Assembly: GCF_900115665.1 (NCBI RefSeq)
Contig: NZ_FOXH01000011.1
Coordinates: 146,671-210,670, forward strand
Direction: 5' to 3'
Source of the DNA: Pseudarcicella hirudinis
Lineage (GTDB): Bacteria; Bacteroidota; Bacteroidia; Cytophagales; Spirosomataceae
DNA length: 64,000 nt
In this document: positions 36,983 to 45,848 of the stretch, one piece after another
How the letters are laid out: every line of letters begins with the position of its first letter
Position numbering within the stretch: position 1 is the first letter of the stretch
The notes under the pieces: generated by a model
The model's input: the letters and a program-made list of their open reading frames with translations, nothing else
Database searches by the model: none
Told to the model about the DNA's origin: nothing
Translations under genes and position numbers: made by a program

Positions 36983-38128
36983 ATGTTTTCAGAAGCAACT
37001 TATCAGGCTGCAATCGCTGTAGCCGATACCATCGAAACACATTTTGCCCATCACCTTGCTACGGCAAGGATGCGGGGAGTTACAGAATTAACCCCTGAAC
37101 CCAAAGCAAAAGCTATCGAATCAATTATTGATGCTACTTTTTGGGCAAGTCTTCAACGGGAAGAAGGTCATTCTCCCAATATTTCACTGGCACTCCTTCC
37201 ACCGGATCTGGCAGGAGATCCTTTGATTTTTGAAAGACGGCTTTCTCTCACACCATACAACCTGACCAAACTCGCTCCGGCAGTTAAAAGGCCGGGGGTT
37301 CATCTGGGAGTCTGGTATGATGATGACCACCTCTATGTCTGGGGTACTACCACTGTCCTTCCGAGAGTTTGTCTGGTTCTTGAAGTCATAGAGCCGGGTT
37401 TACTGGTAATCAAGCACCGGAGAATTGATGGTTTTGGAAAATTTGTAAACATCGCTGTATTAAAAGGCGATCAGGTAAAAGTTGTGGATGAACAAAGTTC
37501 AAGTTTATCTGATTGTCCGGCTTTGTTAAATTCCCTGTTAGGAATGCCATTGCCTTCCTTTCTCAGTGATTCTGTCAATGTTCTGGTCGAACTGGCGACT
37601 TCCATGCGTGAACATGGGCGAGGTGGTATTCTTTTAATCGTTCCCACAGAATCAAAAACATGGTCTGACTCCATCGTGCATCCGATTTCCTACCCTATCG
37701 TTCCTGCTTTCACCGGAATTAAAGATTTGATGAGCGTTGACATTGACAGCAAAAAGAATCAGCTTTTATGGCAGGAATCTTTGCGGAGAATGGTGGACAT
37801 TGTAGGAGGTTTCACCGCAGTTGACGGGGCAACTGTGATTAATCAGGACCATGAATTGCTGGCTTTCGGTGCTAAAATTACCCGTTCGGAAGATGGCCGG
37901 TCTATTGAGCAACTCATTACTACAGAACCGGTTGTCGGGGCTTCTCCGGTTATCATTCATCCTTCCCAAAACGGAGGAACGAGACATTTATCTGCTGCTC
38001 AGTTTGTTTATGATCAACGGGATTCTATGGCAATGGTTGCTTCACAGGATGGCAGATTCACCATTTTCGCATGGTCTCCTGTTCTTGAAATGGTCCATGC
38101 CCACAGAATTGATGTCTTATTATTATAA
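36983..38128 (+). CDS. DAC (DisA_N-like) domain protein with N-terminal DACNV-like sensor
   Basis: The 381-residue soluble protein has an N-terminal region of about 240 residues resembling the sensor part of DACNV-type proteins. Residues 260-375 look like a diadenylate-cyclase domain. The D-G-A motif is D281-G-A283, followed by INQDHELLAFGAKI; the second motif is G332-T-R-H-L336, followed by SAAQF, where c-di-AMP cyclases have G-T-R-H-R. The last R is thus L here. A DAC domain makes c-di-AMP or a related nucleotide from ATP; with the altered motif the product or activity is uncertain. The two neighbours (sigma factor, thioredoxin-like) do not suggest a role. An N-terminal start at Met30 is possible. 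Confidence 0.75.
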   Translation: MFSEATYQAAIAVADTIETHFAHHLATARMRGVTELTPEPKAKAIESIIDATFWASLQREEGHSPNISLALLPPDLAGDPLIFERRLSLTPYNLTKLAPAVKRPGVHLGVWYDDDHLYVWGTTTVLPRVCLVLEVIEPGLLVIKHRRIDGFGKFVNIAVLKGDQVKVVDEQSSSLSDCPALLNSLLGMPLPSFLSDSVNVLVELATSMREHGRGGILLIVPTESKTWSDSIVHPISYPIVPAFTGIKDLMSVDIDSKKNQLLWQESLRRMVDIVGGFTAVDGATVINQDHELLAFGAKITRSEDGRSIEQLITTEPVVGASPVIIHPSQNGGTRHLSAAQFVYDQRDSMAMVASQDGRFTIFAWSPVLEMVHAHRIDVLLL

Positions 38129-38131
38129 AAA

Positions 38132-38163
38132 AACCCGGAGCGTGTTAAGATACGCTCCGGGTT
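38132..38163. terminator. Terminator after the DAC-like gene
   Basis: AACCCGGAGCGT and ACGCTCCGGGTT form a perfect 12-base stem with an eight-base loop, directly after the stop codon and between convergent genes. A-run on the left side and TTCTTCC on the right suit both directions. Confidence 0.85.
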
Positions 38164-38214
38164 CTTCCAATACCTGAAACAGCTTAATACTCACTGTTTA
38201 TCAGTACATTATAC

Positions 38215-39255
38215 TTATTTTCCGTTCTTAAAAATCCAGTTTAATTTATTAATGCTCTTTTCATCTCTGGTATTTTCTCTCACATATTTCTCAATAAACT
38301 GAGCATCCTTTTTATCAATTACTTTCACGCCTTTATAAAACCTGTCAATTAAGTCTGTCGCTTTTTCAGCATTTCCTTCTTTAAAATAGGCTTTAGTCTC
38401 CGCCAGCAAAAATCTTGCGCCTACTGCCTGTTCCGGTACGCCCATTTTTTTCAGATTATTTTTCATTTCCTCCAGCTTGGCTACAGAAAAATCCTTTGCT
38501 CTTCCACTGTAAAGGCTAAACATGATTACATTCTCGGCGGCAGTAATCACTTCTTTTTTGCCATATTTCGCATAAAAACTGTCCAGATTTTCCATCATAT
38601 TTTTGAAAATCAGGTTGTCATCATCCATGATAACTTTCTGAATAACCACAAAATTCGAAGGGCTGTTAAAATTGCTGGCTTTTTGCTTTTGTGCATATAC
38701 ATTCATTGCAGCGATATTCTGCAAAGTGTCACAAATCATTCTGCAGGTATAGCCATACTCAATGAGAAAATTATCATCATGAACCCCTTGTGCAAAATAA
38801 TTTTTCCAGGAAGCAAATTGTTTAGCGGGATCAATAGCACGGTCAGCCATATCTTTCAGAGAAGCCTCATTATTTTGCTCATCACCGCTAACCTGAATAT
38901 GAAGCAGATTTTCATCTTTATCCCAAAAGCTCATCATAGGGGTTGACAACACATAAATATTGTGCTTCTTACGGAAAGCCCTTCCTTCCTCAGAATTAAC
39001 CTCAACCTGATATGACACAAAACGCTTGTCAAAATAATCTCCGACAACCTGGTTGTTGTCAAAGGTCTTTTTAAAGTTCTCACAATGAGGGCATCCGATG
39101 GCATAAATTTCTACAAAAACAGGTTTATTTTGTTTTTTGGCCAACTCAAAAGCGGCTTTCAGGCTTCCTTTAACAAAATGAATTCCTTTGGTTTGAGCAT
39201 TACTTTCTGTAAAAAAACAAAGCAGAAGCAGTAAGGGTAATATTCTTTTAAACAT
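38215..39255 (-). CDS. Exported thioredoxin-fold protein with CPHC motif
   Basis: The frame opens at 39303, but the Met at 39255 gives a clean signal peptide (MFKRILPLLLLLCFF ... SNAQ) and 346 residues. A thioredoxin-like domain follows (about residues 25-130) with the redox pair in C-P-H-C (IGCPHCENFKKTF). A helical C-terminal half of about 200 residues has no recognised family. The CPHC pair is typical of DsbA-like oxidases, but the domain order resembles Bacteroidota 'thioredoxin family protein' with thiol reductase roles. It should act in the periplasm. On the minus strand TATTTTTG at 39347-39340 fits a -7 box about 85 bases before the start. Confidence 0.85.
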   Translation of the reverse strand: MFKRILPLLLLLCFFTESNAQTKGIHFVKGSLKAAFELAKKQNKPVFVEIYAIGCPHCENFKKTFDNNQVVGDYFDKRFVSYQVEVNSEEGRAFRKKHNIYVLSTPMMSFWDKDENLLHIQVSGDEQNNEASLKDMADRAIDPAKQFASWKNYFAQGVHDDNFLIEYGYTCRMICDTLQNIAAMNVYAQKQKASNFNSPSNFVVIQKVIMDDDNLIFKNMMENLDSFYAKYGKKEVITAAENVIMFSLYSGRAKDFSVAKLEEMKNNLKKMGVPEQAVGARFLLAETKAYFKEGNAEKATDLIDRFYKGVKVIDKKDAQFIEKYVRENTRDEKSINKLNWIFKNGK

Positions 39256-39623
39256 ATCCGGGTTGGGGAAATTAAATGTAAAACACGATTTAAAATTACA
39301 CATAAAACAAGTTTAAGATCATACTAAGATTATTTATCTCAAAAATACGGATTCAAATCATTATTTAAAAGAGAGATTTTTCAGGAAAAGAGTCTCAATA
39401 TCTCTTTCTTTCCTCTCAGTTCCGGAAACTACCAGTAACTAACATTCCCCAAAATTTCCAATCAATTTTTAGTTAAAAAATAATCAAATGTGTAATTTTT
39501 ATCCGGAATCAAAATATTGAGGTATAACAACTTAACCTTCTGAATCTATAAACGTTCAGGTTGTTTCTCCTGAACAGATTCCTGCATTTTAACTATTTTA
39601 CGAACCGTTAAACATTGAAAACT
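39256..39623. promoter_or_regulatory. Divergent promoter region with inverted repeat GTTCAGG-N8-CCTGAAC
   Basis: This 368-base AT-rich gap separates two divergent genes. A perfect seven-base inverted repeat (39554-39560 and 39569-39575, spacing eight) lies 49 bases before the OmpA-domain start and may be an operator or a leader hairpin. No gene is seen. Confidence 0.4.
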
Positions 39624-40649
39624 ATGCTTAAAAAATTATCCTTCCCGGCTCTTTTCTTTATGTTTTTACAACATTTTTGCCTTGCTCAAAATGCTGCTTC
39701 TTACCAGAATTACGATTTTATTGCCGGAGATAAAATCATATTTTCGGACGATTTTGCCAAAGATAAAGATGGAGAATTTCCTTCTCACTGGAAACTGGAA
39801 GGAGGCCAGGGAGTAATCAATATCCAGAATAATGAGAAATTCTTCTCAGTTCTTAAATACTATACCATCATAAGTCCAAGAATGAAATCCCCCACTTATC
39901 TCCCTTCAAATTATACCATTGAGTTCGATTATTATCTTGATGCAAAATATGACGGAAATCCGGGAGTAATACTGAGTTTCAGGAATGGTGATGAAGTGGC
40001 AATTCTGACTCCTGGCAGTATTCAGATAGACTTTTCATATCCGGGAGGAAATCTTAGCGGTGACAATCCTTCAGATATTAAAGGCGAGAGTTTTTATGAC
40101 AAATGGCATCACATTGCTCTGGCTTTCAAAAATAACCAATTGAAAGTTTATATCAATCAGCATAGAGTACTCACTGTACCGGAATGCAACTTTAAGGCGA
40201 CGTCTCTGGCCATTAAAGGAAATGCAAGTGAGGGAATGAATATGTTTTTCAAGAACTTCCGTCTGGCAGAAGGTGGAGATATGAACCTCATAGACAAAGC
40301 ATTGACTGAAGGAAAATTTGTCACAAGTGCTATTACTTTCGAAGTAAATAAAGCCGGTTTGAAAAACGAAAGTATGGGTATTCTGAATGAAGTAACCAAA
40401 TTCATGAAAGCTAACCCGACCGTTAAATTTGAGGTGGACGGATATACAGATTCTGATGGTGATGATGCCGCAAATCTTACTTTATCTCAGAAAAGGGCCA
40501 ATGCTGTAAAAGATCAATTGGTAAGCATGGGCATAGAAACAACCAGGCTTTCAGCCAAAGGATTTGGAGAAACCAAACCTGTGGGCGATAACACTACTTC
40601 CGAAGGAAGAGCCCAGAACCGGAGAGTCGAATTCCTAAAAATGCCCTGA
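39624..40649 (+). CDS. OmpA-domain protein with N-terminal concanavalin-like domain
   Basis: A TTG nine bases earlier is also in frame; the ATG at 39624 is chosen because MLKKLSF starts a normal signal peptide ending CLAQ. The 341-residue protein has a jelly-roll/concanavalin-like N-terminal domain (about residues 40-215, with FSDDFAKDKDGEFPSHW and a Y-T-I-E-F-D-Y-Y block). A C-terminal OmpA peptidoglycan-binding domain (about 230-340) shows V-D-G-Y-T-D-S-D-G, L-S-Q-x-R-A-x-x-V and G-x-x-x-x-R-A-x-N-R-R-V. It probably anchors the outer membrane or a surface structure to the cell wall. It may be transcribed with the following secreted protein gene, 39 bases downstream. Confidence 0.88.
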   Translation: MLKKLSFPALFFMFLQHFCLAQNAASYQNYDFIAGDKIIFSDDFAKDKDGEFPSHWKLEGGQGVINIQNNEKFFSVLKYYTIISPRMKSPTYLPSNYTIEFDYYLDAKYDGNPGVILSFRNGDEVAILTPGSIQIDFSYPGGNLSGDNPSDIKGESFYDKWHHIALAFKNNQLKVYINQHRVLTVPECNFKATSLAIKGNASEGMNMFFKNFRLAEGGDMNLIDKALTEGKFVTSAITFEVNKAGLKNESMGILNEVTKFMKANPTVKFEVDGYTDSDGDDAANLTLSQKRANAVKDQLVSMGIETTRLSAKGFGETKPVGDNTTSEGRAQNRRVEFLKMP

Positions 40650-40688
40650 TCCTTTGGTTTAAATTTAAGCTATTTATCCTCGTTTTCT

Positions 40689-41975
40689 ATGACTTCTATT
40701 CATATAACGAAAAGGAAAGCTATGAGCATTTTCCTTTTCACCACTCTCTTATGCATTATGCAGTTTCAGCTTGTGCTGGCGCAGGAAGGACGACCAGCCT
40801 TACCTGCTGAAACAGCAGAAAGTCTGAGGGTTTTACAAGCATTACACGAAGCTTTTCCTCAGCAGCTAAATGGATGGAAAGTGGACGATGAAAGTAAAAT
40901 TGAAGGAATTCAATGGTTTCATGATGGCGGAGCCGCAGTCAGATATCCCTTTCCTCATGAATATAAAATTACCTATGTTTCAGACCTTAGTCCGGCAGAA
41001 GCAGAACTTCGGCGAAAAGCTTTTGACAGGGAACAAAAAGATATGATGACTAAAGTTGAAGAACTGGAAGCCAGTAACAGAATTGAAGTTCAGGTCTGGA
41101 TTAATTACTTTGAAGATCAGTCTCATTCATCAAGTCAGCCTCAGCTCAGAAATTTTCCTCCCTTTGATCTGACAATCTGGGGGGCTAAAGCTTCTAAATT
41201 ATTTCTTGGAAACTGGAAAGTCTCAAAAAGTCAGAAACTTGACGATGGTTATGAAACTGATTGTCTTGCCGCCAAAAATCCTGCGGCTTCAATGGGACAG
41301 ATACAAGCCTTAAAATTGATTATCAGATGCTCTTCAGGAATCAGAGAAGAGTTTTTGAAAAAGGTAAACCTGAAAGCATTAAAATCGTTGATCGGACAAA
41401 ATTTCCTGGATCAGAAAATCATTACTTCATCCACACCGGTTGAGCAGGAATTAGCCAGGCCGCTCGAAGGTAAAAATGTATTCAGATATGTAATTGACGG
41501 AGGTGATTTTTCCAATAGTCAGGTCAATATCAAGCATTCTGAATCTATGGAACAGGCATATCTCAGAAATAATCATCCTGATCCTAAAGTCACGACAAAT
41601 GCTGTGACAAGGTTATTAGTTCAGGAAGATGGTGATACACAAAAACGAACCCCTTATCCTTTTGCTGATATTACTATTCCATTTATCAGAAAAACCGGAG
41701 AGTTTGAGGTTTTAAAGGAAGAGGAAATGAGTGGAAAAAAGGCAACTTTTGCGCTCGAAATTAATTGCTGGAATGGCTGTGAGTGGAGTATTTCAGCAAT
41801 TAATATCAAAGTAAAAGTTAACAAATATGACTTGGTTGGCGGTTTTGTTGAAGGAACTTTCAGCGGAGATGGCATGGCTGCTTTCAGGCCCCATGAGCAT
41901 ACAGACCGCAAGCCTTTTCCGGTTAAAATCAAGGACGGTTATTTCAGAATTAAAAGAAAAGCTGACAGATATTAA
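40689..41975 (+). CDS. Secreted protein of unknown function
   Basis: The 428-residue protein has an N-terminal signal peptide (hydrophobic residues 13-28, cut near VLAQ). The mature part is hydrophilic with mixed alpha/beta character and a Lys/Glu-rich stretch at 95-120. A pair of cysteines (EINCWNGCEW, near residues 358-363) may form a disulfide. I recognise no domain. It follows the OmpA-domain gene by 39 bases, which suggests a shared transcript and a periplasmic or surface location. Confidence 0.7.
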   Translation: MTSIHITKRKAMSIFLFTTLLCIMQFQLVLAQEGRPALPAETAESLRVLQALHEAFPQQLNGWKVDDESKIEGIQWFHDGGAAVRYPFPHEYKITYVSDLSPAEAELRRKAFDREQKDMMTKVEELEASNRIEVQVWINYFEDQSHSSSQPQLRNFPPFDLTIWGAKASKLFLGNWKVSKSQKLDDGYETDCLAAKNPAASMGQIQALKLIIRCSSGIREEFLKKVNLKALKSLIGQNFLDQKIITSSTPVEQELARPLEGKNVFRYVIDGGDFSNSQVNIKHSESMEQAYLRNNHPDPKVTTNAVTRLLVQEDGDTQKRTPYPFADITIPFIRKTGEFEVLKEEEMSGKKATFALEINCWNGCEWSISAINIKVKVNKYDLVGGFVEGTFSGDGMAAFRPHEHTDRKPFPVKIKDGYFRIKRKADRY

Positions 41976-42068
41976 CCTGAGCATAATGCAGAAAAATAGA
42001 GAAAACGGTATAATTCCCGTAATTTCATTATTTATATCTCTCTGTTTTATGTTTTAAATGGTATTGCT

Positions 42069-42908
42069 ATGAGCATGTTTGACCCTGTTTTTGCCACGAA
42101 ACTGATTCCTGAAATCGACAGGAAACTGATTGAAATTCTTAAAACGCTTGCTCCGGAAGACTGGAATCTTCAAACCAGCGCGCCCAAATGGAAAGTAAAA
42201 GATATTGCGGCTCATTTACTGGACGGGAATCTCAGGAATTTATCTTCTTCAAGAGATCATTTTTTCGGAGATCCTCCGGGAAAAATTGAATCGTATCAGG
42301 ACCTTCTGGATTATCTCAATAAACTGAACGCTGATTGGGTTTCAGCTATGAAACGGGTTAGTCCTGACATTCTGATTCAATGGCTAGAGCAAAGCGGTAA
42401 GGAATATGCTGAACATTTACAAAGTCTGGATCTTGCCGGAAAGGCTATATTTTCAGTAGGCTGGGCCGGTGAGGAGGAATCCACTACAGCTTTTCATATT
42501 GCCCGTGAATACACAGAAAAATGGCATCATCAGCAGCAAATCCGTTTGGCTGTCGGGCAGACAGAGGAGTTATATACAGAAGAATTGTACCTCCCCTTTC
42601 TGGAAACCTGTATGAAAGCATTACCCTATCATTACCGGGAAGTTGCAGGCCGGCAGGATGATGCAATACAATTTACCATTCCGCTTGAAAAGGACGAAAA
42701 CTGGTTTTTACAATATGATGGCATCTCATGGAATCTATTGAAAAAATGCACAGTTTTACCCCTTTCCCGGGTAGTAATTGAAAAGGAAGTCGCCTGGAGA
42801 ATTTTCACCAAAGGCCTTAATAAAGAAACTGCCCGAAAACATGTAAATATAAATGGTGATGAGCAACTTGGGGGAAAAATATTCGATATGCTGACTGTAA
42901 TGGCATAA
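42069..42908 (+). CDS. DinB/maleylpyruvate-isomerase-like protein (TIGR03083-type)
   Basis: The 279-residue protein has an N-terminal four-helix bundle of the MDMPI_N/DinB type (W-K-V-K-D-I-A-A-H-L-L-D-G, with H about residue 50, and later H-I-A-R-E-Y-T-E-K-W-H-H-Q-Q, about 150-160). These histidines and acidic residues form the usual metal site. A C-terminal domain of about 90 residues follows. Relatives are thiol-dependent isomerases and transferases; Bacteroidota lack mycothiol, so the cofactor would differ. It lies in a plus-strand series with the arginase-fold gene, 89 bases downstream. Confidence 0.78.
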   Translation: MSMFDPVFATKLIPEIDRKLIEILKTLAPEDWNLQTSAPKWKVKDIAAHLLDGNLRNLSSSRDHFFGDPPGKIESYQDLLDYLNKLNADWVSAMKRVSPDILIQWLEQSGKEYAEHLQSLDLAGKAIFSVGWAGEEESTTAFHIAREYTEKWHHQQQIRLAVGQTEELYTEELYLPFLETCMKALPYHYREVAGRQDDAIQFTIPLEKDENWFLQYDGISWNLLKKCTVLPLSRVVIEKEVAWRIFTKGLNKETARKHVNINGDEQLGGKIFDMLTVMA

Positions 42909-42997
42909 TTTCAAATTCCGGAAAGCGAAACAAACAACTTTCCGGAGCTTTTAAATCAATCTTTCCCCGGAAATAATCAGCCATAAATACTGATAAA

Positions 42998-43894
42998 ATG
43001 ATAGAAATTATTGAATCCCCGTTTAATCTTGGGTTAAAGGAACCTGAACCCGGCAAAGAACCCGGTGTAAGGAAATTACCCTTCTGGTTAAAAAAACACG
43101 GTTTTCATGATTTAATTAGTCCAAAGGCAATCCACAACCTCGAAGCGCCTGCTTATAGTATGTACCTTGATCCGGAAACCGGAATAAGAAATGCTGATGC
43201 CATTGCGGCATATGCCGGAAAACAGGCTGGAATACTTTCAGAAGTGGTAAAGCAAGGCTCAAAAGCATTGGTTCTGGGAGGTGATTGCAGCATTTTAATC
43301 GGGAACATGCTAGGACTGAAAAAGCTGGGAAAATATGGCCTTTTCTATATGGACGGACATACGGATTATATGCTGCCGGAGCTTTCTCAAACCGGAGGCG
43401 CCGCCGGTATGGATTTAGCAATAGCTGCCGGAAAAGGCCCTCATAAACTAACCGACATAGATGGTCAGAATCCTTATGTTCAGGAAAAATACATCTGGTG
43501 TGTCGGAAACAGAGAATATGACGAGGATTATGTCCGGCCAATAAAGGAATCAGCCATTCATTATTTCGATTTAAACAGACTTCGGGAATCCGGTCCGGAA
43601 AATTGCGTCGAAACTTTTCTGGAAATGGTGATTGAAGAAGAATTAGATGGTTTTTGGGTACATTTCGATGTGGATATTTTAAACAACGACATTATGCCGG
43701 CAGTTGACAGCCCCGAACCGGGAGGACTCAGCTATGAAGAAGTAGCAAAAATGCTGAAAAAACTGTTAAAACATGAGAAGTTCACCGGGCTTCAGATTAC
43801 CATTCTCGATCCCGATCTCGACCGGGATGGCAGATATACCAGGGAATTCATAGATCATATCGGTCCGCTTATCAGGGAAATTCCGGTACAGTGA
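42998..43894 (+). CDS. Arginase/agmatinase-fold hydrolase
   Basis: The 298-residue protein has the ureohydrolase fold with a bimetal site. The first motif reads G-G-D-C-S (residues 94-98), where arginases have G-G-D-H-S. The second is D119-G-H121-T-D123, where they usually have D-A-H-x-D. The third is H222-F-D-V-D226 and the fourth a P-A-V-D-S-P-E-P-G-G-L segment with E240. Cysteine in place of the metal-binding histidine occurs in other bacterial members too, so an enzyme with altered metal use is plausible. Substrate (arginine, agmatine, formiminoglutamate or other guanidino/ureido compound) cannot be told. It is followed by a strong convergent terminator. Confidence 0.85.
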   Translation: MIEIIESPFNLGLKEPEPGKEPGVRKLPFWLKKHGFHDLISPKAIHNLEAPAYSMYLDPETGIRNADAIAAYAGKQAGILSEVVKQGSKALVLGGDCSILIGNMLGLKKLGKYGLFYMDGHTDYMLPELSQTGGAAGMDLAIAAGKGPHKLTDIDGQNPYVQEKYIWCVGNREYDEDYVRPIKESAIHYFDLNRLRESGPENCVETFLEMVIEEELDGFWVHFDVDILNNDIMPAVDSPEPGGLSYEEVAKMLKKLLKHEKFTGLQITILDPDLDRDGRYTREFIDHIGPLIREIPVQ

Positions 43895-43910
43895 AGAAGC
43901 ATCTCAAAAG

Positions 43911-43944
43911 AAAAATGGCCCGGAACGATTCCCGGGCCATTTTT
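43911..43944. terminator. Bidirectional terminator
   Basis: AAAAATGGCCCGG and CCGGGCCATTTTT form a perfect 13-base stem with an eight-base loop and T-runs on both strands, between the convergent arginase-fold and lipoprotein genes. Confidence 0.92.
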
Positions 43945-43959
43945 CTGTAATAAAGCAAA

Positions 43960-45555
43960 TTACTGAGCTTTTGCTAACCAAAGAGAAGCATTGATGTGTA
44001 AAGCCGGATGAGAAGTATATCCTGAAGGTGAATCACCTGACCAGCCATTGAATAAATTATCATTAGGATCTCCTGTTCCGTCATCAGAAGGAGAGCTGTC
44101 ACCTACAAAAACAACACGGCCTGTTCCATAAGTTGAAAGCACGGCCATTACGCTGGTGTTACTGCCTACTGTACTGCTCATTCTCCAGAATAAACCTTGT
44201 ACATTGGCATTATTTGCAGGATAAAGTGTTGCAGTTGTACCATTATAGAAAGCCAGTTTTGAAGCAGTACCAGCCAAACCGTTTAATACCGTCTGCGCAT
44301 AAGTATTTGTTCCGGTATAAACATTAGTGGTAGGTTTTTCACTGATGTCAACATAATCAACTACAAAACCGAACGGATTGCTGTTATTAATGCCATTATT
44401 GGTCATCAAATCGTTCCAGACTCTTGGCGAATCATATCCGTCACCATCTCTGTCTGAAGGATTGTAACCATTTGCATCTGTTCCGGCAGTTGTTGCGGCA
44501 GTATGATCTGCTACCATCATTAAACCTCCGCCATTAGAAACAAAATTCATAATGGCTGTTTTCTCAGCAGCTGAGAACAGACGGTTTGGTTCAATTACCA
44601 CAAAAACATCATAATTACTTAAATCCTGAACATTAGAAGCATCACCATAAGTAATTGAAGCTCCGTTTGGAAGTGTTTCAACCAATTGTCCTCGTTTTAC
44701 CAGATCAACTGCCCAGGCAGACATTCCACCTCTCCAGTAAGTTTCAGGTGTACTTGACGTAATACCTGTATATGATGGTGTAGGGAAACGTTGAGCGGCT
44801 GTTTCAACCGTTGTTCCTCCCGTATAAATGGGTACATTTTCTGTTCCGTCAGCATCAATCTGCCAGTCAGCACTTCCTGCATTTTCTCTCTTGCTGGCGT
44901 CAAACAGGAACTTTTTACCTGTAATACCTCCGCCGCCACCGGTTCCTCCATTATCATTGATCGTAATGTCATCAATGTTAATACGGTTACTTGAACCTGA
45001 AAGTTTACGAATTTCCAAACGAACATTTCCTGTTAATGAAATAGTAAAAGACTGCGTCTGAAGCGTAGAGCTGGTTGTGATGTTTGAACCAGACTGCGTC
45101 CAGGTACTTCCACCATTCACAGAATACCATAAACCCCATGTACTTGGCGTATCAGTTCCGTAAGTACCATGTTTGATTGTTACTGTACTGATTCCGGTAG
45201 TTACGTCAAAAAGCATCGTGATTTTTCCGGTATTACGGATTCTGGCAGACCATGAACCTGCTTTTAAATCAGCACTAAGGTTTCCGACAAGTGCGTCATA
45301 CATATTCCATGATTTACCCTGCAAAGTAACATTGTCACCGCTGCTTGATCCTGCCGGAGCAACGTCATATGCAGTTTTAGGACTTGTTGAACCAACCTCA
45401 AATCCTTCTGTCAAAGAAACAGCAGCGGTACGGCCGGAACTTCTTACCGGATTGGTAGTAGGATTAAGATCATCAGTTTTGTGACAACCAACCAAAAATG
45501 AGCCTGCCAGCGCAAAGGCCACGAAGGAATACTTAAATTTAGAAAATGAGAGCAT
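43960..45555 (-). CDS. Large lipoprotein with jelly-roll and GATase1-like domains
   Basis: The 531-residue protein has a lipoprotein signal (AGSFLVGC, cysteine at residue 24) and a low-complexity Ser/Thr/Asn-rich linker. A beta-sandwich domain (about 50-200, ending N-R-I-N-I-D-D-I-T-I-N-D) and a Gly-rich hinge follow. The C-terminal half, about 300 residues, resembles the glutamine-amidotransferase-like fold: N-Y-D-V-F-V-V-I-E-P-N-R-L-F then F-V-S-N-G-G-G-L-M-M-V-A-D-H-T. No catalytic cysteine is obvious in that half, so binding or another hydrolase role is possible. It should be exposed at the outer membrane. I cannot assign a function. Confidence 0.75.
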   Translation of the reverse strand: MLSFSKFKYSFVAFALAGSFLVGCHKTDDLNPTTNPVRSSGRTAAVSLTEGFEVGSTSPKTAYDVAPAGSSSGDNVTLQGKSWNMYDALVGNLSADLKAGSWSARIRNTGKITMLFDVTTGISTVTIKHGTYGTDTPSTWGLWYSVNGGSTWTQSGSNITTSSTLQTQSFTISLTGNVRLEIRKLSGSSNRINIDDITINDNGGTGGGGGITGKKFLFDASKRENAGSADWQIDADGTENVPIYTGGTTVETAAQRFPTPSYTGITSSTPETYWRGGMSAWAVDLVKRGQLVETLPNGASITYGDASNVQDLSNYDVFVVIEPNRLFSAAEKTAIMNFVSNGGGLMMVADHTAATTAGTDANGYNPSDRDGDGYDSPRVWNDLMTNNGINNSNPFGFVVDYVDISEKPTTNVYTGTNTYAQTVLNGLAGTASKLAFYNGTTATLYPANNANVQGLFWRMSSTVGSNTSVMAVLSTYGTGRVVFVGDSSPSDDGTGDPNDNLFNGWSGDSPSGYTSHPALHINASLWLAKAQ

Positions 45556-45813
45556 AAAGATTAAATGGTTTTAAGAATAAGTGAAATAATACGAAGAATA
45601 AGACAATAAGGTGGATTACAAACGCTGCGATTTGTTTGGCAATATTCCGAAAAACAATTAAGAGCGCAGAATTACTTATGTTAATTTATTATTATTTTAC
45701 AAATCTTCCAAATAATTCCTGATTTAAAATTCATGCACTTCTCTGAAATTTTCTTGGCAGGAAAAGCTTTAAGGGTTGATTTTTATTACAAAAACCGGGA
45801 TCGATCAAATAAA

Positions 45814-45842
45814 AAAGGGCTGATTCTGAAAATCAACCCTTT
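45814..45842 (-). terminator. Terminator of the NamZ-SGNH-epimerase operon
   Basis: AAAGGG-C-TGATT and AATCA-A-CCCTTT form a stem of 11 pairs with one mismatch, followed on the minus strand by a T-run, just after the stop codon at 45849. Confidence 0.8.
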
Positions 45843-45848
45843 GGTTAT

